A DNA stretch of 64,000 nucleotides from assembly GCF_014645195.1 (NCBI RefSeq), contig NZ_BMLK01000002.1, forward strand, positions 1 through 64,000, read 5' to 3'. Source of the DNA: Novosphingobium indicum (GTDB lineage Bacteria > Pseudomonadota > Alphaproteobacteria > Sphingomonadales > Sphingomonadaceae). The translations under genes and the position numbers were made by a program. Below are positions 8,613 to 16,008 of this stretch, one piece after another. Under the pieces are notes generated by a model. It did not search any database. It saw only the letters and a list, made by a program, of their open reading frames with translations, and was not told where the DNA came from. Position 1 is the stretch's first letter. Each line of letters begins with the position of its first letter.

Positions 8613-9149
8613 ATGGCCCGCTGGTACATCATCCACGCCTACTCCGGCTTCGAGAACAAGGTGAAGGAAGCGATCCTCGCCGAAGCTGAACGGATGGGGC
8701 TCTCGCAGCTCGTCGAGGACATTCAGGTCCCTTCGGAAACCATCACTGAAGTGAAGCGCGGCAAGAAGGTTCAGGTCGATCGCAAGACCATGCCCGGCTA
8801 TGTGCTCGCCAAGCTGACGCTGAACGACGACATCTACCACCTTGTGAAGAACACGCCCAAGGTAACCGGATTCCTCGGTGCCAGCGGCAAGCCGCAGGCG
8901 ATCAGCGAAACCGAGGCCGCACGCTACTTCGGCGCCGCCGAAGCCGCAGCCGCCGCCCCGCGCCAGCAGGTCAGCATCGATTACGAGATCGGCGACTCGG
9001 TCAAGGTTCTCGACGGTCCCTTCGCCAGCTTCAACGGCGTGGTCGAGGAGCTCGATTTCGACAAGAACCGCGTCAAGGTCTCGGTCTCGATCTTCGGTCG
9101 TGCGACCCCGGTCGAACTCGACTTCGAGCACGTCGAACTCAGCAAGTAA
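8613..9149 (+). CDS. nusG: Transcription termination/antitermination factor NusG
   Basis: A 178-residue two-domain factor. The N-terminal RNAP-binding domain begins [20 protein letters not shown] and includes [12 protein letters not shown]. The C-terminal KOW domain contains [21 protein letters not shown]. NusG links RNA polymerase to Rho and to ribosomes. The adjacent secE and downstream rplK-rplA fit the standard cluster. Confidence 0.97.
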   Translation: MARWYIIHAYSGFENKVKEAILAEAERMGLSQLVEDIQVPSETITEVKRGKKVQVDRKTMPGYVLAKLTLNDDIYHLVKNTPKVTGFLGASGKPQAISETEAARYFGAAEAAAAAPRQQVSIDYEIGDSVKVLDGPFASFNGVVEELDFDKNRVKVSVSIFGRATPVELDFEHVELSK

Positions 9150-9673
9150 TCGCGTCACCGCGGCGCGTGCCTTGTCGGCATGCCGCACTGGTGCATTGAC
9201 GATAAGCGTACCCTGAAGGTGTCCCCGTTCCCGTATGCCGGGAATGAGGTCAGACGGCGGGCGCATTGCGTCCGCAGGGGTGGCGCGCCTTCCGCGACTG
9301 GGCGGCCTGCGCGGGCTCGCCGGTTGCGGTGTGGCCTTTCTCGATCATCTGCAGTTTCTTTGCTCGCGAATGCGCCGCTTCCGCTCCCAGGGTTCCAGGC
9401 TTGGGGTTGGCCGACCGGATCTTCCTGATTTCCGGCTATGTCTTCGCAAATGTCTGCCTGCAGGGTAGTCGCGACCAGCCCCACATAAGGGCCATCAACA
9501 CGGCGCTTTCCTTTTGATCCGAATTCGGTTAGGGGCGCGCTCTTCGCGGCGGCCTTGCGGATTTTCCGGGGCCGAGGTGATTATCGTGCGGGAGGGCGCT
9601 CAGGCGCCTGTTCGACCGCTTAACATGAGCTTCTGCCAAGGTGCAGGGGCGATAGTGTGAAAGGAGGCCTCTC
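9150..9673 (+). other. Long untranslated gap and leader before rplK
   Basis: These 524 bases contain no credible gene; short open frames on both strands have no ribosome sites or recognisable products. A GGCGC-TCAG-GCGCC hairpin lies near 9595-9610. A very strong AAAGGAGG ribosome site precedes the rplK start. In many bacteria the L11-L1 operon is autoregulated by L1 binding its leader, but I cannot identify an L1 site by eye. Confidence 0.5.
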
Positions 9674-10105
9674 GTGGCCAAGAAAATTGAAGGCTACATC
9701 AAGCTGCAGGTGCCTGCCGGCGCCGCCAACCCCTCGCCGCCGATCGGCCCCGCCCTGGGTCAGCGCGGTGTGAACATCATGGAATTCTGCAAGGCGTTCA
9801 ATGCCGCCACGCAGGAGATGGAAAAGGGCATGCCGATCCCGACCATCATCACGGTCTATGCGGATCGCAGCTTCACGTTCGTCACCAAGACGCCCCCGGC
9901 TTCGTTCCTCATCAAGAAGGCTGCCAACCTCAAGTCCGGCTCGAAGGAGCCCGGCAAGGTGTCGGCCGGCAAGATCGCTCGCTCGAAGCTGAGCGAAATT
10001 GCCGAGATGAAGATGAAGGATCTCAACGCCAACGATATCGAGGCTGCGACCAAGATCATCGAAGGTTCGGCCCGTGCGATGGGCCTCGAAGTGACGGAGG
10101 GCTGA
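9674..10105 (+). CDS. rplK: 50S ribosomal protein L11
   Basis: A 143-residue protein matching L11: [24 protein letters not shown] at the N-terminus (thiostrepton-region proline segment), then [27 protein letters not shown] and a C-terminal rRNA-binding domain ending [11 protein letters not shown]. It binds the GTPase centre of 23S rRNA. It starts with GTG after AAAGGAGG. Four bases separate its stop from rplA. Confidence 0.97.
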   Translation: MAKKIEGYIKLQVPAGAANPSPPIGPALGQRGVNIMEFCKAFNAATQEMEKGMPIPTIITVYADRSFTFVTKTPPASFLIKKAANLKSGSKEPGKVSAGKIARSKLSEIAEMKMKDLNANDIEAATKIIEGSARAMGLEVTEG

Positions 10106-10109
10106 TCAC

Positions 10110-10811
10110 ATGGCAAAGCTGACCAAGAAGCAGAAGTCGCTGAACGAGAAGCTGGGCGACAACATGAAGCTCTACGCCGTTGGCGAAGCGCTGCAGACCC
10201 TGCGTGACCTCAAGACCACCAAGTTCGACGAGACCGTTGAAGTCGCGATGAACCTGGGTGTCGATCCGCGCCACGCCGACCAGATGGTCCGCGGCATGGT
10301 TTCGCTCCCGGCCGGTACCGGCAAGACCGTTCGCGTCGCCGTGTTCGCCAAGGGCGACAAGGCCGAGGCCGCTGTCGCCGCTGGTGCCGACAAGGTGGGC
10401 GCCGAGGACCTCATGGAAGACATGCAGGCCGGCAACCTCGACTACGACCGCGTCATCGCCACTCCGGACATGATGGGCGTCGTCGGCCGTCTCGGTAAGC
10501 TGCTGGGTCCCAAGGGCCTGATGCCGAACCCGAAGCTGGGCACCGTTACCCCGAACGTCGAGCAGGCCGTGAAGGACGCCAAGGGCGGCCAGATCGAGTT
10601 CCGCGTCGAGAAGCAGGGCATCATCCACGCCGGCATCGGCAAGATGTCGTTCTCGGATGACGATCTGAAGAAGAACTTCGACGCTTTCGTCGATGCCATC
10701 GTCAAGGCCAAGCCGTCGGGCGCCAAGGGCAAGTACGTGCAGAAGATCGCGCTGTCCTCGTCGATGGGCCCGGGCCTGAAGATCGACACGACGGAAGTTG
10801 CCGGCGCCTGA
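10110..10811 (+). CDS. rplA: 50S ribosomal protein L1
   Basis: A 233-residue protein with the L1 hallmarks [52 protein letters not shown] and GPGLKIDT. It forms the mobile L1 stalk at the E site. It is preceded by GAGGG nine bases before the ATG. Transcription appears to stop just after it, so rplJL and rpoBC are not part of this operon here. Confidence 0.97.
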   Translation: MAKLTKKQKSLNEKLGDNMKLYAVGEALQTLRDLKTTKFDETVEVAMNLGVDPRHADQMVRGMVSLPAGTGKTVRVAVFAKGDKAEAAVAAGADKVGAEDLMEDMQAGNLDYDRVIATPDMMGVVGRLGKLLGPKGLMPNPKLGTVTPNVEQAVKDAKGGQIEFRVEKQGIIHAGIGKMSFSDDDLKKNFDAFVDAIVKAKPSGAKGKYVQKIALSSSMGPGLKIDTTEVAGA

Positions 10812-10841
10812 TTCGCTCAGAGCACCGAAGAGACAAGAAAA

Positions 10842-10871
10842 GGTCGGGAGGGAAACCTCCCGGCCTTTTTT
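10842..10871 (+). terminator. Rho-independent terminator after rplA
   Basis: A 10-bp stem GGTCGGGAGG/CCTCCCGGCC closes on a GAAA loop and is followed by six T residues. It closes the secE-nusG-rplK-rplA block. Confidence 0.95.
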
Positions 10872-11171
10872 ATTGCTCGCGATAAACGCCGCAGACTTTG
10901 CTTTCGCAGCCATGGCCGAAGGGGGGGTGGTGGGAAGCCTGCCAGGTTTTTCGGGCGCTGCGATGGCAAATCCGGCCTGCGATTGGTTCGCCCTGTTACA
11001 GCGACAACCAAACACTTGGAATCAGGACAGAATCTGACGTCAGCAGGGGCTGTCTCGAATTATTATGCCGCATGTGCGAAGGTGGCCGTAGACACAGGCT
11101 GGAAATAGTATTACTATGATTCCATTGCGTATTACTGAGATGGGTAGCTAGGTATTACGAGGGTGGAAAAT
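10872..11171. other. Intergenic region before the fatty acid hydroxylase gene
   Basis: About 300 bases with no gene I can support. The distal half is more AT-rich than its surroundings (for example AATTATTATG and AGTATTACTATGATT) and probably carries the promoter of the downstream hydroxylase gene. I cannot place -35 and -10 boxes with confidence. Confidence 0.4.
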
Positions 11172-12158
11172 ATGAACGGCGTTCGGGTTGGCAAAAGGAT
11201 CATTGGTGCGGATGCGCCGGTGACCATCGGATGGGAAAATCTCCCCCGCGTGGAAGGTGGTCCGGTGAAGCAGTTCGTCTTCACATGGTTCCAGCCTGCC
11301 ATGCTCTTTGCACTGATTGCTTTCTGGTACTACGCCCCCAATTCCATCGCCAAGTTCTCGACGGCCATCGGCATCGGTATCGGCGTGAAAATCCTGCTGC
11401 TGGGGCTCGAATGGGTGAACCCGCGGCACGAGAGCTGGCGTCTCACGTGGAAGGAGCTGGCGACCGATCTGTTTTTTGTCAGCCTGGGCTATACGATTCT
11501 GCGCATGGCCGACACTTACGTCGGCGATACGGTCATCATCACTTCGATCCAGAACTTTTTCCAAATGGAAAAGTTCACATGGTTCACCGGTTTGCCGCTG
11601 CTGGTGCAGGCTTTCCTGATCTCGTTCATTTTCGATTTCGGACAATACTGGATGCACCGCGGGATGCATAACTGGTATCCGCTGTGGCTGACCCACGCGC
11701 CGCATCACTACATCACCCAGTTGAACATCAACAAGGGCGCTGTCGGCAACCCGATCGAACTCTTCCTGATCGGCCTGGGTATCGGCGGATTTTTCGACTT
11801 CCTGCCGCGCGCCTTCCTGCTGGCAGGGTCGCTCGGTCTGGCCGTGAGCATCTACCAGCATATCAACGTGCGCTTCAACACGCCGCGCTGGTGGCGCTTC
11901 GTGTTCAACACGACCGAGCATCACAGTGTGCACCATTCGCAGGACTATGAAGCCACGCGCAGCAACTATTCCGGAACCTGGATCATCATCGACCGCATGT
12001 TCGGCACTTGCGTCGACGGCGAGGCGGAGCTGCTGGGCATGGAAGGCGGTCGCAAGATGTCGATCCGCGAGAACATGACGTTCCCCTTCAGCGAGGGCTG
12101 GAAGACGCTGAAGGCGAAATTCGGCCGCCACGAACCGGCAGCCGTTCCGGCAGAGTGA
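11172..12158 (+). CDS. Sterol desaturase / fatty acid hydroxylase family membrane protein
   Basis: Integral-membrane di-iron oxygenase-like protein of about 328 residues. It has four or more hydrophobic segments and the three histidine clusters of the superfamily: HRGMH (HxxxH), HAPHH (HxxHH) and HHSVHH (HxxHH). The likely reaction is hydroxylation or desaturation of a lipid; the substrate is unknown. I use the ATG nine bases after an in-frame GTG, because GAGGGTGG is correctly spaced for it; the GTG at 11163 is the alternative. A perfect 12-bp inverted repeat follows the gene. Confidence 0.85.
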   Translation: MNGVRVGKRIIGADAPVTIGWENLPRVEGGPVKQFVFTWFQPAMLFALIAFWYYAPNSIAKFSTAIGIGIGVKILLLGLEWVNPRHESWRLTWKELATDLFFVSLGYTILRMADTYVGDTVIITSIQNFFQMEKFTWFTGLPLLVQAFLISFIFDFGQYWMHRGMHNWYPLWLTHAPHHYITQLNINKGAVGNPIELFLIGLGIGGFFDFLPRAFLLAGSLGLAVSIYQHINVRFNTPRWWRFVFNTTEHHSVHHSQDYEATRSNYSGTWIIIDRMFGTCVDGEAELLGMEGGRKMSIRENMTFPFSEGWKTLKAKFGRHEPAAVPAE

Positions 12159-12203
12159 CTGCACGGCAGCCGCACTGGAACAAGTACAAAACATGCCGAT
12201 AAT

Positions 12204-12241
12204 GGTCAGGCCGGAGCGATCCTAATCGATCCGGCCTGACC
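12204..12241. repeat. Long perfect inverted repeat, possible terminator without a T tract
   Basis: GGTCAGGCCGGA and its exact complement enclose a 14-base centre that itself has CGAT/ATCG complementarity. There is no T run on the plus side. It could be a weak terminator, a processing or stability hairpin for the upstream mRNA, or a dispersed palindrome. Confidence 0.7.
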
Positions 12242-12290
12242 CTGCTTGCCGCATCGAGCGGCAAGATAGGCCCTGCAAGAAGGAAATCGC

Positions 12291-12962
12291 GTGGTCCCTC
12301 GCTTTATCGACTGGATCTGGCACATCAGGGGGAGCGTGGCACTCGCCCCCGGACAAACGAGCGACGAGGCTTTCGACAAGCTTGAACCCTTGTTCAACCA
12401 GGTCGGCACCACCCATGAACGCGCAGGGGACACTCTGAGGTTCAAGAAAAAGGACTCCGCCGCTCAGGACAAGATGTCGGTGTTCGACGGCGGCGTGCTG
12501 CAAGTCGAACGAGGCCCGGGTGGCGGCGTTTTGCGCTATCATATGATCAGCCGGGCATTGCTGGCCTGTTTTCTGGCGCCGTTGCTTTTCCTGGGTTTCG
12601 CCCAGCTGGCCATTTTCGTGAATTCGTACGAAGCGGCGTCAGCCAAAGCCGGGGCTGCATCGGAAGAAAAGAAAAAGGCGGAGAAGGAGAAGGCCGAGGT
12701 GCCGATGCACCCGATCGACAAGTTCCTCGGTGCGCCAGAACCCGAAAAGCCCGAGAAGGACAAGGCCGACAGCGAGGAAGAAGGCGCTCAGGAAGGCAAG
12801 CACTCGCCCACGCCGGCTTGTGTCTTCGCCGGAATATTTGCCGCGCTTTATGTTGGCGGCCGCATTCTTGAGGACAGGCTCATCAAACGGCTGTTCCGGA
12901 AGAGGTTGTACGAGGGTATGGTCGCTACCAGCCACAGCCCGATGATGCCGACTACAGACTGA
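12291..12962 (+). CDS. Hypothetical membrane protein with charged central linker
   Basis: A 223-residue protein I do not recognise. Residues 1-80 are soluble. One hydrophobic segment (ALLACFLAPLLFLGFAQLAIF) follows, then a ~70-residue Lys/Glu-rich linker with several PEKPEK-like units, then a second hydrophobic segment (CVFAGIFAALYVGG) and a basic end. This suggests two membrane helices joined by a long charged loop. It starts with GTG after an AAGGAA site. Confidence 0.7.
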   Translation: MVPRFIDWIWHIRGSVALAPGQTSDEAFDKLEPLFNQVGTTHERAGDTLRFKKKDSAAQDKMSVFDGGVLQVERGPGGGVLRYHMISRALLACFLAPLLFLGFAQLAIFVNSYEAASAKAGAASEEKKKAEKEKAEVPMHPIDKFLGAPEPEKPEKDKADSEEEGAQEGKHSPTPACVFAGIFAALYVGGRILEDRLIKRLFRKRLYEGMVATSHSPMMPTTD

Positions 12963-13108
12963 GGCTCCTTTACACGACAGGCTTCCGCATGTCCGCCTTC
13001 GGTGGCGTGCGCAAGCCTGTATGCGTTGGCCGTTTACCTGCGAACCGTTCCCATGTATTGGCTTGCTGTACACATGTTCAGCATACAATCTGGGAGAAGG
13101 TAGCGTCC

Positions 13109-13957
13109 ATGGCTATCCACTTTGAAAACATTAAGGAACATATCGGATCGCGAGTGTCCTGGGACGACCGCGCCGATCTCTTCACGCCTGAAGCCGCAAA
13201 GGCGATTCGCGAGCAGGTGGCCGAGCGCACCGTGCTGGTCTTCCCCGAAGTGAACCTCACCGACGAGGAACAATTGGCGATCACCAATGCCATCGGCCCG
13301 AAGATGCGCCTGACCAACACCACCAATGTCCAATCGAACGATGAGGATGTCTATCAGGTCACGCTCGACGAAAAGATCAACCCGCAGCCCGAATACGTGC
13401 TGGGCACGTTCTTCTGGCACATGGACGGCATAACCGTGGACACGCCGCCGCCGTTCGCGACGCTGCTGTCCTGCCGCATTGCTCCGGACAAGGGCGGCGA
13501 GACCGAGTTCGCCAGCACTTATGCCGCCTACGAGGGGTTGCCCGAGGAAGAGAAGCAGGCGCTCGAAGGGCTCAAGGCCGAGCATTCGGTCAAGGCCAGC
13601 CTCTCGCCGATTGCCGATGCGATCCCCGAAAAGCATCGCGAACGCGTGCTGGGCATCGGTCTCGTGAAGGAGCATCCGGTGGTGTGGACGCATGAGGACG
13701 GGCGCAAGTCGATGGTAATCGGCACGACCGCCGATCACATCGTTGGCATGGATATCCCGGCCGGCCGCGCAATGCTGGTACGGCTGCAGGAATGGGCCGC
13801 CCAGCCTGCCTTCTCGCTGCGGCACAAGTGGACGAAGGGCGACTTCGTGATCTGGGACAACACCGGCGCGATGCACCGGGCGATCCCCTACGAAAAATCG
13901 ACCGGCCGAATGATGCACCGCACCTCGATCGCGGGCACTGAGGCGGTAGCGGCCTGA
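13109..13957 (+). CDS. TauD/TfdA family Fe(II)/2-oxoglutarate dioxygenase
   Basis: A 282-residue cytosolic oxygenase. The iron ligands appear as the HMD of FFWHMDGI and the distal histidine of NTGAMHRAIPY, with the 2-oxoglutarate-binding arginine likely in GRMMHRTSI. Family members hydroxylate taurine, alkyl sulfates, phenoxyacids or other small substrates; this substrate cannot be assigned. The start is the ATG after GGGAGAAGG; sequence upstream in the frame has a different character. No sulfur or transport genes are adjacent to suggest a pathway. Confidence 0.85.
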   Translation: MAIHFENIKEHIGSRVSWDDRADLFTPEAAKAIREQVAERTVLVFPEVNLTDEEQLAITNAIGPKMRLTNTTNVQSNDEDVYQVTLDEKINPQPEYVLGTFFWHMDGITVDTPPPFATLLSCRIAPDKGGETEFASTYAAYEGLPEEEKQALEGLKAEHSVKASLSPIADAIPEKHRERVLGIGLVKEHPVVWTHEDGRKSMVIGTTADHIVGMDIPAGRAMLVRLQEWAAQPAFSLRHKWTKGDFVIWDNTGAMHRAIPYEKSTGRMMHRTSIAGTEAVAA

Positions 13958-13981
13958 CCGTAAAGCGGCCGGCGGCCTCGC

Positions 13982-14530
13982 CTAGAGGCTGTCGGCCAGG
14001 TTCGCGGCGGTATAGCACTCGATAAGGTAGGCCAGCGGCCGCCCGTCGGGCAGGACCAGCATGGCGCGGTGCGTGGAGATGGTCCCTTGGGGGCAGCCCT
14101 CGGCCCGGCCGCGCACGTTTTCGAGCGGTTGCCGCCGAAAGTTCAGCGGCGCAACGACCTTGCCGAACGGCGCGTCGCTGCCTTCGAGCGCCGCGTTCAT
14201 TTCCGGCGTGAGCCGCGCGGGGACATACCAGTTCCAGGCCACGGAGAGCACGGCCGGTCCGCAGGTCAGCCGGACGTTGCGCATGGCCACCGTTTCGTCG
14301 CCTTGCAGTACAAGGTGCGCGCGGGCTTCGGCCGGCGGTGCTCCGGCAGGTGCCTTGGTGCCGTGGGCAGTTACCTCGGCCGGATTGGCCATGCCGCGCA
14401 TGGCGCACCACTCCTCAAGCGCAAGGGTAGCGCTGTCGTGACGGCGTAGCACCGCCTCGAAGGCGTCCAGGGTCGGTTGGGCGGGGTGTTCCATCGCGGG
14501 GGCTGCCATCGCAACGATCGGCACGAGCAA
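13982..14530 (-). CDS. Hypothetical exported protein, TTG start
   Basis: A 182-residue protein of unknown family. A short hydrophobic start (LVPIVAMAAPA) may be the end of a signal peptide. It contains a few cysteines (EWCAMRG, RLTCGPA, AEGCPQG, LIECYTA) that could form disulfides. The reading frame opens with TTG two bases after the stop of the CinA-type gene, with GGGGG suitably upstream, so it is probably expressed by translational coupling. If that start is wrong, a slightly shorter protein would begin at the internal ATG (MAAPAMEHP). Confidence 0.6.
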   Translation of the reverse strand: MLVPIVAMAAPAMEHPAQPTLDAFEAVLRRHDSATLALEEWCAMRGMANPAEVTAHGTKAPAGAPPAEARAHLVLQGDETVAMRNVRLTCGPAVLSVAWNWYVPARLTPEMNAALEGSDAPFGKVVAPLNFRRQPLENVRGRAEGCPQGTISTHRAMLVLPDGRPLAYLIECYTAANLADSL

Positions 14531-14532
14531 AC

Positions 14533-15294
14533 TCAGATTCCCCCGGCGATGGCAGGTTTGTCGATCGCTTCCAGGCGGCGCACCAGAGCGCGTGTGCAGG
14601 AGGCGAGATCGTCGGCGCTGACCGAACGGATGACGAAATTGGCGCCTGTCCGGCCCTCGGCCCAGAACGGATAGGAGCCGATCTGGCAGGTGTCGAATTC
14701 CTGTTCGGTCTCACGCAACACGTCGGCCACTTCGCTTTCGGCGACCCAGCAGCCGATGGTCTCGGCCAGCAGCGGTGCGCCGCCTTCGAGCTGCCCCGAG
14801 AGCGCATCGAGCATGCCCGCCGTGATGCTGGGCACACCGGCCATGATGAAGATGTTGTCGTAGCGGATCCCCGGTGCGCCGGTGTAACGGTTGGGTATCA
14901 GCGTCGCGCCTTCGGGCGTGCGCGCCATGCGCAGGCGGGCATCGCTGAGGCCGCCGCGGGTTTCATAATAACCTTCGAGGATCTCGCGCGCTTCAGGGTG
15001 CACGATCACGGGCACGCCGAGCGCCTGCGAAATGGCATCTACGGTAATGTCGTCGTGCGTGGGGCCGATACCGCCTGTGGTGAACAGATAGTCGTTGCGG
15101 GCCCGCAGCGTGTTCACAGCCTCGACGATGGCGTCGACGTCGTCTGCCACGACACGCACTTCCTTGAGGCGTATGCCCTGAACCTGCAGCCAGGAGGCGA
15201 CCTGGGCGATGTTCTTGTCGTGGGTCCGGCCCGAGAGGATTTCGTCGCCGATTACGACGAGGGCGGCTGAATAGATTCGCGGAGCACTGGCCAT
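14533..15294 (-). CDS. CinA-type molybdopterin-binding domain protein
   Basis: A 253-residue protein containing the MoCF/CinA N-terminal domain: VIGDEILSGRTHDKN near residue 15 and FTTGGIGPTHDDITVDAI near residue 70, followed by a CinA-like middle region (IFIMAGVPSITAGML). The nicotinamide-nucleotide amidase domain of full-length CinA is absent, as in many alphaproteobacterial homologues. The molecular role is uncertain; names such as competence/damage-inducible protein A are historical. It is co-directional with a TTG-started downstream gene and a degraded upstream frame. Confidence 0.85.
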   Translation of the reverse strand: MASAPRIYSAALVVIGDEILSGRTHDKNIAQVASWLQVQGIRLKEVRVVADDVDAIVEAVNTLRARNDYLFTTGGIGPTHDDITVDAISQALGVPVIVHPEAREILEGYYETRGGLSDARLRMARTPEGATLIPNRYTGAPGIRYDNIFIMAGVPSITAGMLDALSGQLEGGAPLLAETIGCWVAESEVADVLRETEQEFDTCQIGSYPFWAEGRTGANFVIRSVSADDLASCTRALVRRLEAIDKPAIAGGI

Positions 15295-15303
15295 GCAACG
15301 TCG

Positions 15304-15667
15304 CTAGGACAATTGCGCGTCCGGGGCCAGAGTTTCGCGCCGTACTATCCTTTGGAAACGCAGGTTTCCGTCATCGATCGGCGTTTCGCGCAGGGCCTTG
15401 CGGTCGACGAGCCAGTCATGGCTGAGCCGCCACGGGCCTTGCGCAGCGCTCTTCGGAATGAGGCCGCGTCCGCGGGTCGAGGTATCCGGACCTGAAACCG
15501 GCGAGCGGATCGGCTTCGGTGAGCGCGTGATCGTCCGGCAGATAGGGCGTGACCACATCGGCATGCCATGCCTCCATCTGGGCGAACAAGCGGCACAGCC
15601 ATGCTGGGCACCCTGAAGTCATAGCGCACAGGGCGCACAAATCCCAAAGCATGCGAAATTCGGGCAA
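15304..15667 (-). pseudogene. Frameshifted remnant of an unknown small protein gene
   Basis: Two adjacent minus-strand frames make sense only together. One reads MEAWHADVVTPYLPDDHAL through FRSGYLDPRTR. The next frame then continues GLIPKSAAQGPWRLSHDWL through VRRETLAPDAQLS to a TAG. The break falls in a GC-rich run near 15466-15475 and needs a one-base excess or two-base loss. The fused product would be roughly 100-120 residues. I do not recognise the family. A sequencing error is the simple alternative to decay. Confidence 0.4.
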
Positions 15668-15696
15668 AAAGAAAGGGCCGGTCCGAGGACCAGCCC
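15666..15696 (-). terminator. Terminator of small RNA copy A
   Basis: Minus-strand stem GGGCTGGTCC/GGACCGGCCC (one T-G pair) with a two-base apex, followed by TTTCTTTTT. It also ends any readthrough from rimO before the frameshifted remnant. Confidence 0.9.
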
Positions 15697-15810
15697 TGTA
15701 GAAGTTTTGGGAGAGGATGCCTGAAAGGTCCGATCCTTATGCGCCAGAGTCACCCATGCTGCAAATGCGAAAAGGTTCAGCAATGTTGCATAACGTGCAA
15801 CTGCAGATCG

Positions 15811-15829
15811 GGTGGAGGAGGATGCCACC
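15811..15829 (-). other. Hairpin exposing an anti-Shine-Dalgarno loop
   Basis: GGTGG and CCACC enclose a nine-base loop CATCCTCCT on the minus strand. The loop contains CCTCC, complementary to canonical ribosome-binding sites. It follows the terminator of copy B and precedes the dyad of copy A, so it may be the 5' hairpin of copy A. Confidence 0.55.
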
Positions 15830-15847
15830 GAGGGGCCGCAGAAGGCC

Positions 15848-15877
15848 AAAAAAAAGGGCCGATCCGAAGACCAGCCC
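15848..15877 (-). terminator. Terminator of small RNA copy B (and of rimO)
   Basis: Minus-strand nine-base-pair stem GGGCTGGTC/GATCGGCCC closed by a stable TTCG tetraloop and followed by eight T residues. Confidence 0.92.
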
Positions 15878-16000
15878 CTTGGAAGTTATTTGGGAGAGGA
15901 TGCCTGAAAGGCCGTTCCGATATGCATCCCGGCCCCGATTCCGGCAAATGAGAAAACCTTTGCAGAAGTTGCATGATTTGCAACTACATATCGCCCTTTC
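15848..16000 (-). ncRNA. Candidate small RNA, copy B of a tandem pair
   Basis: Same architecture as copy A: GTTGCA-N5-TGCAAC dyad (15984-15968), a 22-base block identical to copy A that contains the CATCCTCTCCC anti-SD segment (15911-15890), then a terminator. The dyad-to-anti-SD distance is 76 bases in both copies. Sequence between the blocks is less conserved. It begins directly downstream of the rimO stop, so it may be processed from the rimO 3' UTR or be driven by a promoter inside rimO. Confidence 0.6.
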
Positions 16001-16008
16001 GATGAGAG

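Larger units (their letters stand above)
15666..15829 (-). ncRNA. Candidate small RNA, copy A of a tandem pair
   Basis: On the minus strand, in order: a stem-loop with an exposed CATCCTCCT loop (15829-15811), a GTTGCA-N5-TGCAAC dyad (15801-15785), a segment complementary to Shine-Dalgarno sites (CATCCTCTCCCAAA, around 15720-15705) and a T-tailed terminator. The terminator shows that the minus strand is the transcribed one. Order and spacing are shared with copy B at a 183-bp period. Anti-SD small RNAs of a C-rich type are known in other alphaproteobacteria; identity with any of them is not shown. The 5' end is a guess. Confidence 0.6.

Noticed and set aside
9155..9484. Minus-strand 109-codon frame in the nusG-rplK gap
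   Set aside because: No ribosome site, no recognisable protein, and codon use typical of chance frames in GC-rich DNA.
15666..16000. CRISPR array as an explanation for the direct repeats
   Set aside because: Only two units, a 183-bp period, drifted spacers and internal terminators; no cas genes.
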